A program made the position numbers and the translations under genes. The notes under the pieces are model-generated. The model saw only the letters and a program-made list of their open reading frames with translations. It had not been told where the DNA came from and did not search any database. From an uncultured Chloroflexota bacterium (lineage in GTDB: Bacteria; Chloroflexota; Anaerolineae; Aggregatilineales; Phototrophicaceae): a stretch of DNA of 7,305 nt. How positions within the stretch are numbered: position 1 is the first letter of the stretch; each line of letters opens with the position of its first letter. The stretch lies in contig CALDGT010000337.1 in assembly GCA_937942935.1 (NCBI GenBank), positions 1 to 7,305 of the forward strand, given 5' to 3'. Below, piece by piece: positions 1 through 6,671 of the stretch.

Positions 1-410
1 TTATAGATGCACTCAGAGGGTATTTTGATGTTTATGGCGCAGGTAGCCTTGAAGTTTTGCCCCCAAGTGCGTGTTCATTCCCTGCCTATCGGGATAATGC
101 GGCATTAGCTCAAACCTTCCTTGTGCCAGAAACAGGCTATGATATATATCAAATTTTTGATGGGAATGGTATTTTCTCATTCCGTGTGACTCAAGACGAT
201 TTAGCCAATGCCAAAGCGGGCGATGTGTTGGGGAGCAATGATGCAGGTAATATCACCTTTGTATATGATGGCAACGGGCAATGCACCGTCACTTATCCCT
301 ATCCAGATGGCAAAATGGGCAGTAAAACCTTTATTTGTCAGGGTGAAATCACTGACTGGGGCAGAGTACCTTTAGAGCCTAATTACTTTTTCCCCCCATT
401 ATCCGAATAA
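1..410 (+). CDS. Unrecognised protein, C-terminal part only (5' end outside window)
   Basis: The reading frame is open from the first complete codon at position 3 to the TAA at 408-410, giving about 135 visible residues. A TTG at 57 could be read as a start. However, the 18 codons before it are open and read as ordinary protein (IDALRGYFDVYGAGSLEV), so that Leu is almost certainly internal and the gene begins upstream of the window. The visible part is rich in Gly, Asp, Asn, Tyr and Phe. It holds three Cys (in SACSF, GQCTV and FICQG) and short alternating stretches such as GIFSFRV and NITFVYDG that suggest beta structure. No catalytic motif or transmembrane segment is visible. The composition would fit an extracellular or envelope protein, but the signal-peptide region is not in view, so this is a guess. 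It is convergent with recF and ends just before a strong terminator. I do not recognise the family. Confidence 0.75.
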   Translation, partial: IDALRGYFDVYGAGSLEVLPPSACSFPAYRDNAALAQTFLVPETGYDIYQIFDGNGIFSFRVTQDDLANAKAGDVLGSNDAGNITFVYDGNGQCTVTYPYPDGKMGSKTFICQGEITDWGRVPLEPNYFFPPLSE

Positions 411-417
411 CGACTAA

Positions 418-449
418 AAAAACAGAGTGGCACATGCCACTCTGTTTTT
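418..449. terminator. Bidirectional intrinsic terminator between convergent genes
   Basis: A perfect 14-bp stem (418-431 pairing with 436-449) closes a four-base ACAT loop. The core is CAGAGTGGC/GCCACTCTG, flanked by an A tract on the left and a T tract on the right. It therefore reads as a GC-rich hairpin followed by a U run on both strands. It lies 7 nt after the stop codon of the upstream plus-strand gene. It overlaps the end of recF, whose TAA (complement of 448-450) is partly inside the stem. It should stop transcription from both sides. Confidence 0.9.
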
Positions 450-1650
450 ATTTGGGGACAATCTGCCCATTTTCGACTTGTAACACTTGCGCCCGCGCCA
501 AAAATTCAGATGAAAAAGTATCGAGTTCGGTAGTCGTGAGCAAGGTCTGGCAATTTTCGCTAATCCGACTCAATAAATATGCCCGCCGTTTAGAATCGAG
601 TTCTGCCACCACTTCATCGAGGAGTAATAACGGATATTCCCCTGTGCGCCCCTGCATCCATTCCAATTGAGCCAATTTGAGCGCCAAAACTGCTGTCCGC
701 GCCTGCCCACGACTGCCATATAACCCCGCATCACGCCCATTAATAAACAGTCGCAATTCATCCCGATGCGGGCCCGATAAGGTTGCGCCACGCTCAATGC
801 TCTCGCGCTGTTCCGAGACCAATTGTTGGGCAAATTGTGGCACGATTTCTTCTGGTGTCAGTTGACGATGCAAATCTAAGCCAAATAAATCAAATGATTT
901 TTGACCTGCTGTATCGGCGGATGGGGTAAAACTCGGTTGATACCCCAATGTGAGTGTTTCTTTTTGACCTGTCAAATCATGATGAGCGCGTCCCGCCAAA
1001 TATTCTAATTCGCGCAAGAATCGTTGCCGACCAGATATAAGAATCGCCCCTACCCCAACCAATTGTTCATCCCAATAGCCGAGTTCACTCACTTTCGCTT
1101 TTTTATCGCTAATCCGTTTGAGCAAGGCATTGCGCTGTGGCAATAATTTTTCATAATTTTCGAGGGCATTATAATAATCGCGGTCTACTTGTGAGAGTGT
1201 ATCATTCATAAAACGGCGACGTTCATTTGGAGACCCTTCAATAAGCGATAAATCTTGTGGGAGAAATAAAACCACTGTCACCAACCCCAAAATATCCATC
1301 ACTCGCTTATCTACCCCATTCAATTTAATCACCTTTTTGAATTTTGGGGCGACTTCGCCATTATTTTCGAGCATGAGCGTAATTTCTAGGCGGTTGTACC
1401 GTCCGTTGCTCATAATATCTGCCGCCAACCGCGCATAGGGCATCGTTTCGGTTTCCATACGCCAATGAATTAATTGCCTATCGGTGGTGGTATAAGGCGA
1501 TTTTGCGGTCGCCAAATAAGCAAGTGCTTCTAACAGGCTGGTTTTGCCCTGTGCATTCTCACCATATAGCACAAGCGGTTGTTTGGGAAAAGCCAATTCT
1601 AAGCGAGCATAATTACGGAAATTTTGGAGCGATAAATGGTCTATGTGCAT
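448..1650 (-). CDS. recF: RecF, DNA replication/repair ATPase
   Basis: RecF is an SMC/ABC-type ATPase. With RecO and RecR it loads RecA at single-strand gaps and gapped DNA ends during recombinational repair. The protein opens with the family's typical MHIDHLSLQNFRNY stretch. It carries a Walker A loop GENAQGKT at about residues 30-37, an ABC signature-like LSGPHRDE at about 291-298, the conserved GSRGQARTAVLALKLA stretch, and a Walker B LLLLDE at about 341-346 followed by a D-loop-like ELDSKRR. The length of 400 residues is slightly above the usual 350-380. I chose the ATG at 1648-1650 over an in-frame TTG at 1666-1668 because family members start at this point and AGGAT lies 7 nt upstream of the ATG. 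It stands alone between convergent and divergent genes, not beside dnaA, dnaN or gyrB. Transcription likely starts at the TATAAT on the minus strand at 1680-1685 and ends at the hairpin at 418-449. Confidence 0.95.
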   Translation of the reverse strand: MHIDHLSLQNFRNYARLELAFPKQPLVLYGENAQGKTSLLEALAYLATAKSPYTTTDRQLIHWRMETETMPYARLAADIMSNGRYNRLEITLMLENNGEVAPKFKKVIKLNGVDKRVMDILGLVTVVLFLPQDLSLIEGSPNERRRFMNDTLSQVDRDYYNALENYEKLLPQRNALLKRISDKKAKVSELGYWDEQLVGVGAILISGRQRFLRELEYLAGRAHHDLTGQKETLTLGYQPSFTPSADTAGQKSFDLFGLDLHRQLTPEEIVPQFAQQLVSEQRESIERGATLSGPHRDELRLFINGRDAGLYGSRGQARTAVLALKLAQLEWMQGRTGEYPLLLLDEVVAELDSKRRAYLLSRISENCQTLLTTTELDTFSSEFLARAQVLQVENGQIVPK

Positions 1651-1657
1651 GGGGGTT

Positions 1658-1662
1658 ATCCT
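1658..1662 (-). promoter_or_regulatory. recF ribosome binding site
   Basis: The minus strand reads AGGAT, then seven bases (AACCCCC), then ATG. This spacing supports the ATG at 1650 as the start and argues against the upstream in-frame TTG at 1668, since the site lies inside that longer version. Confidence 0.65.
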
Positions 1663-1679
1663 AATCAAAACGCTTGTTC

Positions 1680-1685
1680 ATTATA
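1680..1685 (-). promoter_or_regulatory. Candidate recF promoter (-10 box)
   Basis: The minus strand has an exact TATAAT, 29 nt before the recF ATG, which predicts a short leader of about 20-25 nt. The region about 17 bp further upstream (TGGCGT) matches a sigma-70 -35 box poorly, and there is no extended -10 TGn. The call therefore rests on the -10 match and the position alone. Confidence 0.4.
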
Positions 1686-1714
1686 ACGGATTCAGAAGTC
1701 ATACGCCATGCCCC

Positions 1715-1743
1715 TACACACAATTGGTTATCCCTCATATAAT
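1715..1743 (+). promoter_or_regulatory. Candidate prfA promoter
   Basis: A TACACA at 1715-1720 (4 of 6 matches to TTGACA) is followed after exactly 17 bp by a perfect TATAAT at 1738-1743. Transcription would start near 1750, leaving a leader of about 30 nt before the prfA ATG. The -10 box sits inside a small inverted repeat, CTCAT-ATA-ATGAG (1734-1746). Confidence 0.55.
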
Positions 1744-1764
1744 GAGTATATTCATCGTTAAATT

Positions 1765-1769
1765 GAGGA
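1765..1769 (+). promoter_or_regulatory. prfA ribosome binding site with long spacer
   Basis: GAGGA is the only purine-rich anti-SD match in front of prfA. The gap to the ATG at 1782 is 12 nt, longer than the common 5-9. No in-frame start lies closer: the TTG triplets at 1774 and 1777 are out of frame. The glyQS gene shows the same 12-nt spacing from its GAGGA. Confidence 0.5.
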
Positions 1770-1781
1770 AAAATTGTTGCT

Positions 1782-2852
1782 ATGCAAGAGAAGCTAGAAA
1801 AAGTCGAAGAACGTTATAATGAACTCGAAAAACTCATGTCTGACCAATCTGCCGCCAGCGATTATGAAAAAATGGTGGCGTATTCTAAAGAACGGTCAGA
1901 TTTGGAAGAATTGGTGACTGCTTATCGAAAATATAAAAACCAACTAAGCCAATTGGATAGTGCCAAACAAGTCTTTCAAGAAGAAGACGATTTTGAATTG
2001 CGCGAAATGGCACGCGAAGAAATCAATATGCTCGAAGCCAGCATCATCGAATCCGAAGAGACCCTACGGGCAATGCTATTGCCCAAAGACCCGCGTGATG
2101 ATAAAAATGTCATCATGGAAATTCGGGCGGGCGCAGGTGGAGAAGAAGCCGCCATTTTTGCCGCCGATTTATTCCGTATGTATATTCGCTATGCCGAAAC
2201 ACAAGGCTGGAAGGTGAATGTCACCTCTGAAAACGAAACAGGCAATGGTGGCTATAAACGGATTGAATGCGAAATTAAAGGCAAAGGAGCATTTTCTCGG
2301 TTGAAATATGAGAGTGGCGTACATCGTGTTCAGCGTGTCCCCGTCACCGAAAGTCAGGGACGGATTCATACCAGCACCGCCACCGTTGCGGTACTCGCCG
2401 AATTGGATGATATAGACATCAATTTGGATATGAAAGATGTGCGTGTGGATGTGTATCGCAGTCAGGGCGCGGGCGGGCAATCGGTCAATACCACCGACTC
2501 GGCGGTGCGGATGACCCATATCCCTAGCGGTATCGTGGTCGAATGTCAGGATGAGCGCAGTCAATTGCAAAATCGGATGCGTGCCAAACAAATTCTGCTC
2601 AATCGGTTGTATGAAGCCGAGCAAGAAAAACAACGCGCAGAACGTGAAGCCGAGCGCCGTGACCAAGTGGGTGGCGGGGATAGGTCAGAAAAAATTCGCA
2701 CCTATAATTACCCACAAAATCGTGTGACCGACCATCGCATCAATTACAGCAGTTATAATTTGGTGGCGGTGGTAGATGGTGCTATTGATGAATTTATAGA
2801 TGAACTCGCAACTCATGAACAAGCCGAAAAATTAGCCAATGCAACGGTGTAA
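1782..2852 (+). CDS. prfA: Peptide chain release factor 1 (RF1)
   Basis: RF1 is the class I release factor that reads UAA and UAG in the ribosomal A site and triggers hydrolysis of peptidyl-tRNA. The 356-residue protein has the usual family length. An acidic, helical N-terminal domain (1 to about 105) is followed by the EIRAGAGGEEA stretch (113-123). The codon-recognition domain carries the RF1-type PxT tripeptide (PVT, 187-189, within HRVQRVPVTESQGRIHTS), not the SPF of RF2. The GGQ catalytic loop is at 231-233 in RSQGAGGQSVNTTDSAVR. The Gln of GGQ is the residue methylated by PrmC in other bacteria, but no prmC gene follows here, although prfA-prmC is a common pair. Instead a DinB/ClbS-like gene starts 6 nt after the TAA. 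The start at 1782 gives the expected N-terminus and follows GAGGA by 12 nt. Confidence 0.97.
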   Translation: MQEKLEKVEERYNELEKLMSDQSAASDYEKMVAYSKERSDLEELVTAYRKYKNQLSQLDSAKQVFQEEDDFELREMAREEINMLEASIIESEETLRAMLLPKDPRDDKNVIMEIRAGAGGEEAAIFAADLFRMYIRYAETQGWKVNVTSENETGNGGYKRIECEIKGKGAFSRLKYESGVHRVQRVPVTESQGRIHTSTATVAVLAELDDIDINLDMKDVRVDVYRSQGAGGQSVNTTDSAVRMTHIPSGIVVECQDERSQLQNRMRAKQILLNRLYEAEQEKQRAEREAERRDQVGGGDRSEKIRTYNYPQNRVTDHRINYSSYNLVAVVDGAIDEFIDELATHEQAEKLANATV

Positions 2853-2858
2853 ACTGCG

Positions 2859-3386
2859 ATGAGCGAAAAATGGATTACCACCAAAACCGATTTATTGTCT
2901 CACATTGAGGAGAACTGGAATGCGCTTCATGCGCTTTTGGATGTCCTCACGGATTATCAACTCACACAAATCAAAAATCCAGATGGATGGGCAATTAAAG
3001 ACCATGTGGCGCACCTCGCCGCATGGGAAAATTCGGTTATCGCCCTTCTGATGGGAATCCCCCGTCATGAAGGGCTTGGTATATCCAAAGCGATTTACGA
3101 TAGCGATGAATTAGATGTCATCAACAAAGCCATTTTTGAAATACATAAAGATGAACCGACACATGTGGTTTTCCCCAATTTTCATAAAACCCACGAAAAA
3201 TTATTATCGCTGATTGCCCCCCTATCTGATGAAGACTTGAATAAAGGGTATGGTCATTTTTTACCCACAGAAACAGGTGGTCATCTGCCGACCATCAATG
3301 TGATTTATGGGAACACGGCGCATCACTTTAAGGAGCATCTCGGTTGGATAGAGGCAATGCTGGCAAAATATAATAGCGAGAAATAA
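2859..3386 (+). CDS. DinB-superfamily, ClbS/DfsB-like four-helix-bundle protein
   Basis: This 175-residue soluble protein has the layout of the DinB/YfiT superfamily in its ClbS/DfsB (DUF1706-like) form. It begins with an amphipathic first helix (LLSHIEENWNALHALLDVL, about 12-30). The diagnostic WAIKDHVAHLAAWE (44-57) follows, with candidate metal-binding His49 and His52. A middle region reads like the family's N...I/F..SH..LL..I..LSDEDL pattern (to about 127). The closing helix TAHHFKEHLGWIEAML (153-168) carries His155, His156 and His160. DinB proteins often bind a divalent metal through His residues. Some act as thiol-dependent transferases, and ClbS protects DNA from colibactin as a hydrolase. 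The substrate here cannot be told from sequence. The gene starts 6 nt after prfA without a clear Shine-Dalgarno site, so it is probably translationally coupled and co-transcribed with prfA. There is no signal peptide or membrane segment. Confidence 0.78.
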   Translation: MSEKWITTKTDLLSHIEENWNALHALLDVLTDYQLTQIKNPDGWAIKDHVAHLAAWENSVIALLMGIPRHEGLGISKAIYDSDELDVINKAIFEIHKDEPTHVVFPNFHKTHEKLLSLIAPLSDEDLNKGYGHFLPTETGGHLPTINVIYGNTAHHFKEHLGWIEAMLAKYNSEK

Positions 3387-3396
3387 ACACCCCGCC

Positions 3397-3425
3397 TCGT
3401 CAATCGGCATAAACCCCTCTATAAT
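3397..3425 (+). promoter_or_regulatory. Candidate glyQS promoter
   Basis: A TCGTCA at 3397-3402 (4 of 6 matches to TTGACA) and a perfect TATAAT at 3420-3425 are separated by 17 bp. They lie just downstream of the DinB-like stop codon. The predicted transcript would start near 3432 and carry a leader of about 100 nt that includes the hairpin at 3452-3471. Read-through from the prfA operon is also possible, because no terminator is visible between 3387 and 3396. Confidence 0.5.
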
Positions 3426-3451
3426 AAACACAAATTTCGATATTCATACAC

Positions 3452-3471
3452 GGACGGCAAGTATGCCGTCC
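3452..3471. repeat. Palindromic hairpin in the glyQS leader, probably a dispersed intergenic repeat
   Basis: GGACGGCA (3452-3459) pairs perfectly with TGCCGTCC (3464-3471) around an AGTA loop. No U tract follows (the next bases are CTACAAGT), so it is a poor terminator. The sequence following the right arm, TCCCTACAAG (3469-3478), recurs with one change as TCCCTACAGG at 3493-3502, 24 bp later. From memory, palindromes of the form TGTAGGGACGGC...GCCGTCCCTACA are common between genes in Chloroflexota and cyanobacteria. This would be a copy with a worn left flank, but that link is unverified. Confidence 0.6.
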
Positions 3472-3508
3472 CTACAAGTATGATTAAATTTATCCCTACA
3501 GGCATATT

Positions 3509-3518
3509 GAGGTGAGGA
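3509..3518 (+). promoter_or_regulatory. glyQS ribosome binding site
   Basis: The sequence GAGGTGAGGA holds two overlapping GAGG cores. The nearer one ends 12 nt before the ATG at 3531. The in-frame TTG at 3507 runs into TGA two codons later, so 3531 is the only plausible start. Confidence 0.6.
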
Positions 3519-3530
3519 CAAATCAAATCT

Positions 3531-6500
3531 ATGTCGCAACCGTTAAATTTTCAACAAGTTATCCTCAAATTACATGAATTTTGGGCATCACAAGGCTGTG
3601 CCATCTGGGAGCCATATAACGTACAGGTTGGCGCGGGTACAGGCAATCCCGCCACGCTTTTGCGCGTTTTGGGACCCGAACCGTGGCGCGTGGCGTATGT
3701 AGAGCCATCTGTCCGCCCAGATGATGGTCGTTATGGCGAAAACCCGAATCGGATGCAAAAATATTATCAATATCAAGTCATCCTCAAGCCAGAACCGGGC
3801 AATCCACAAGAATTGTATCTGAAATCATTAGAAGCACTCGGCATTAATCCGCGTGAGCATGATATTCGGTTTGTCGAAGATAATTGGGAATCCCCCGCGC
3901 TCGGTGCATGGGGCTTAGGTTGGGAGGTGTGGCTAGATGGTCAAGAAATCACCCAATACACCTATTTTCAACAAGCAGGCGGGTTAGAATGTAATCCTGT
4001 CTCAGTCGAAATCACCTATGGCGTTGAACGCATTGTTTTGGCATTACAAGGCAAAAATTCCGCGTGGGAAATTGATTGGCTCGATGGTCTCACCTATCAC
4101 GATATGATGTATAACGAAGAGGTGGAGCATTGCCGTTATTATTTTGATATTGCCGATGAAAATGCCCTCAAAACGGTTTATGACACCTATGAACGCGAGT
4201 ATAAACGCGCACTAGAAGGCAACGCGCTCATCAGCGCCTATGATTATGTCCTCAAATGTAGCCACTTGTTCAATGTATTGGATACACGCGGGGCAATTGG
4301 TGTGACAGAACGCGCCCATTACTTTAAGCGGATGCGCGAAATGACCCGCACCATCGCCAAAACATACGCCGCCAAGCGTGAAGAATTGGGTTATCCGTTG
4401 TTGCGGATGAATTCCAAGTGGGGAGAACCCCAACCGAATGAACTTTCGGAGCAAGTGGTTTATCAACATCCCCCCACAGAACCTAAAGACTTTTTATTGG
4501 AAATTGGGACAGAAGAACTCCCCGCCCAAGATGTAGATAGCGCCCTCGCTCATTTACGCACCACCGCATCAGCATTTTTTGATGACTTGCGCCTGAGTTA
4601 TGACGCGGTATATACCTTCGCAACACCGCGCCGTCTGGTGATTCATGTGGTTAATCTCACACCCAAGCAAACCGATGTACAATTGGTCGAAAAGGGTCCC
4701 CCCGCGAATCGTGCCTTCAACCCCGATGGCACACCCACCAAAGCCGCCGAAGGATTCGCCAAAGGCAAAGGTGTGGATGTATCGGCATTGCGTAAAGAAA
4801 TGATAGATGGCGGGGAATATGTCGTGGCAGATGTGCATGTCATCGGCAAACCAACCATCGCCGTATTAGTGGATGCCCTACCCACTTATCTGGCAAGTAT
4901 CAAATTTGCTAAGACCATGCGTTGGAACAGCACAGGCATAGCATTTTCACGCCCGATTCGCTGGCTGGTCGCCTTATATGATAACGCCATTGTGCCATTC
5001 GATTATGCAGGCGTGACCAGTGGCAATGTCACACACGGGTTGCGTCCGTTTGGGTCTTTGCCCCAAGTGGTGAATGATGTGATGGATTATTTTGATGCGA
5101 TGGGCAAGCAAGGCATTGCGCTCAATATGGATGAACGCCGCGAGATGATACGTGAGCAAATCACAAAATTAGCGGATGAAGTCGGCGGGATTATCCCCGA
5201 TGACCCCGCGTTGATGGATGAAGTGGTTAACTTAGTTGAATCTCCCACCGCATTACGTGGCACATTTGAAGAAAAATACCTGCGCCTCCCGCGTGAAGTC
5301 CTCATCACTGTCATGCGGAAACATCAACGTTACTTCCCTATTCAAGATAAAAATGGGGATTTGATGCCCTATTTCATCGCAGTACGTAATGGGGATAATC
5401 AACATCTGGATAAAGTGACACATGGCAATGAGCATGTGTTACGGGCGCGTTTTTCGGATGCGAATTTCTTCTATAGCGAAGATATTGAAAAACCACTAGC
5501 AGATTATTTGCCCCGCCTGAGTACCCTCACCTTCCAAGAACATTTAGGTTCAATGTTAGATAAGAATAATCGGGTGGCGGGTGTGGTCGAATCGGTTGGG
5601 GAACTGTTGGGCATGTTAGGCACAGATATTGCCACTGCCAAAACTGCCTCTGCCCTCCTCAAAGCCGATTTAGCGACACACATGGTTGTTGAACTCACAT
5701 CCCTGCAAGGGGTGATGGGGCGCGAATATGCCAAATTAGGCGGGATGCCATCTGAAGTGGCGAATGCCATCAGCGAGCATTGGCAACCGCGTTCTGCCAG
5801 CGATAGCACGCCAGCAAGTTCTGCGGGGGCGCTCCTCGCCATTGCCGATAGATTAGATAGCCTTGTCGGGTTATTTGGAGCGGGACTCGCGCCAAAATCC
5901 ACCGCCGACCCGTATGGATTGCGCCGCGCGGCATTGGGTATCATCCAAATTTTGGCAGATAAGAAAATTTCTGCCGATTTGCGCCTGCTCATCAACAAAC
6001 TGGGGGAAGCCCAACCGATTGCCATATCCGATGAGGTGAAAGCATCGGTTTTGGAATTTATCGGCGGGCGCTTGCGTGTGTGGCTGAGTGAACAAGGCTA
6101 TAGCACCGATATTATCAACGCCGTATTATCTCAACAAACCCATAACCCGTATCAAGCGACCATCAATGTGGCGCAATTGACCGAATGGGTCAAACGGGAT
6201 GATTGGGCGGTGGTGTTGGATAATTTTGCGCGGTGCGTGCGGATTACCCGCGCCGAAACTGCCCGTTATGAGGTGAATCCTGCCCTATTCCAACAACCAG
6301 AAGAAGGCGCGTTGTATCAGGCTTATCAATCCGCCAGCGCCCATTTGCCAGCAGGTGGTGATGTGACCGCATTTTTGACGGCGTTCATGCCACTCGTGCC
6401 AGCGATTAGCGCATTTTTCGGGTCGGGTAAAGGCGATGGTGTGTTGGTTCATGCGGATGATTTAGCGGTGCGTCATAATCGGTTGGGCTTGTTGCAACGG

Positions 6501-6554
6501 ATTGCAGAAATGCAGGTTGGTCGCGCCGATTTGAGTGAATTGATGGGCTTTTAG
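3531..6554 (+). CDS. glyQS: Fused glycyl-tRNA synthetase, alpha and beta subunits in one chain
   Basis: The enzyme charges tRNA-Gly with glycine using ATP, in the cytoplasm. The 1007-residue chain joins the two subunits of the bacterial alpha2-beta2 enzyme. Residues 1 to about 295 are a complete GlyQ-type class II catalytic subunit: LNFQQVILKLHEFWASQGC near the start, GAGTGNPAT (34-42), the VEPSVRPDDGRYGENPNR stretch (57-74), FVEDNWESPALGAWGLGWEVW (114-134), and FQQAGG...VEITYGVERI (146-168). A polar linker of about 20 residues (297-318) leads into a GlyS-type half that opens with the expected FLLEIGTEELPA (321-332). Later come LPREVLITVMRKHQRYF (586-602), the HD-type region around QGVMGREYA (726-733) with EHWQPR (749-754), and DPYGLRRAALGI (793-804). 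The C-terminus has a DALR-like anticodon-binding helical region (about 905-1000). Lengths match a GlyQ plus a GlyS with nothing missing. Fused forms are known, for example in Chlamydia. No stop or frameshift lies at the joint. Confidence 0.96.
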   Translation: MSQPLNFQQVILKLHEFWASQGCAIWEPYNVQVGAGTGNPATLLRVLGPEPWRVAYVEPSVRPDDGRYGENPNRMQKYYQYQVILKPEPGNPQELYLKSLEALGINPREHDIRFVEDNWESPALGAWGLGWEVWLDGQEITQYTYFQQAGGLECNPVSVEITYGVERIVLALQGKNSAWEIDWLDGLTYHDMMYNEEVEHCRYYFDIADENALKTVYDTYEREYKRALEGNALISAYDYVLKCSHLFNVLDTRGAIGVTERAHYFKRMREMTRTIAKTYAAKREELGYPLLRMNSKWGEPQPNELSEQVVYQHPPTEPKDFLLEIGTEELPAQDVDSALAHLRTTASAFFDDLRLSYDAVYTFATPRRLVIHVVNLTPKQTDVQLVEKGPPANRAFNPDGTPTKAAEGFAKGKGVDVSALRKEMIDGGEYVVADVHVIGKPTIAVLVDALPTYLASIKFAKTMRWNSTGIAFSRPIRWLVALYDNAIVPFDYAGVTSGNVTHGLRPFGSLPQVVNDVMDYFDAMGKQGIALNMDERREMIREQITKLADEVGGIIPDDPALMDEVVNLVESPTALRGTFEEKYLRLPREVLITVMRKHQRYFPIQDKNGDLMPYFIAVRNGDNQHLDKVTHGNEHVLRARFSDANFFYSEDIEKPLADYLPRLSTLTFQEHLGSMLDKNNRVAGVVESVGELLGMLGTDIATAKTASALLKADLATHMVVELTSLQGVMGREYAKLGGMPSEVANAISEHWQPRSASDSTPASSAGALLAIADRLDSLVGLFGAGLAPKSTADPYGLRRAALGIIQILADKKISADLRLLINKLGEAQPIAISDEVKASVLEFIGGRLRVWLSEQGYSTDIINAVLSQQTHNPYQATINVAQLTEWVKRDDWAVVLDNFARCVRITRAETARYEVNPALFQQPEEGALYQAYQSASAHLPAGGDVTAFLTAFMPLVPAISAFFGSGKGDGVLVHADDLAVRHNRLGLLQRIAEMQVGRADLSELMGF

Positions 6555-6572
6555 ACTAAGTAACCTTATTCT

Positions 6573-6667
6573 GTGGCGGACATACGCGGTTCAAATCGCT
6601 AGTCCGCCATTACACCCCTGCCTAATCTATATCGTAATGGCGGACTAACGCAGTGTATGTCCGCCAC
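6573..6667. repeat. Inverted pair of palindromic REP-like repeats
   Basis: The octamer TGGCGGAC and its complement GTCCGCCA occur four times: 6574-6581, 6602-6609, 6638-6645 and 6659-6666. The left unit (6573-6613, 41 nt) and the right unit (6634-6667, 34 nt) are inverted copies of each other. Their outer ends match perfectly over 13 bp (GTGGCGGACATAC, 6573-6585, with 6655-6667). Their inner ends match perfectly over 14 bp (TAGTCCGCCATTAC, 6600-6613, with 6634-6647). They differ only in the middle, by 7 nt in length and a few bases. Each unit is also a hairpin by itself, with an 8-bp stem. The whole can fold as two adjacent hairpins or as one long arm with an internal bulge and a 20-nt apical loop. 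It fills the gap between convergent glyQS and the HEPN-like gene. With no U tract, it may act as a structural terminator or RNA stabiliser at best. Confidence 0.85.
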
Positions 6668-6671
6668 TTGA

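Noticed and set aside
57..59. TTG as the start of the leftmost gene
   Set aside because: The frame is open upstream to the window edge and reads as ordinary protein, and no ribosome binding site precedes it.
434..670. 78-codon plus-strand open frame overlapping the end of recF
   Set aside because: It starts inside the terminator hairpin and runs antisense to the conserved Walker B region of recF.
1666..1668. In-frame TTG as the start of recF, adding six residues
   Set aside because: Family members begin at the downstream ATG, and the only ribosome binding site (1658-1662) lies inside the extended version.
2169..2666. 165-codon open frame antisense to prfA
   Set aside because: It lies wholly inside prfA, resembles no family I know, and is explained by the codon pattern of the opposite strand.
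3452..3471. Hairpin as an intrinsic terminator of the prfA operon
   Set aside because: The stem is only 8 bp and no T tract follows on either strand.
3387..3530. T-box riboswitch in front of the glycyl-tRNA synthetase
   Set aside because: T-boxes often control such genes, but no TGGNACC antiterminator sequence and no terminator hairpin with a U run is present.
5504..6025. 173-codon open frame antisense to glyQS
   Set aside because: It is fully inside a strongly conserved synthetase region, and its composition is that of a mirror frame.
6573..6667. CRISPR array
   Set aside because: There are only two units, they are inverted relative to each other, and no regular spacers are present.
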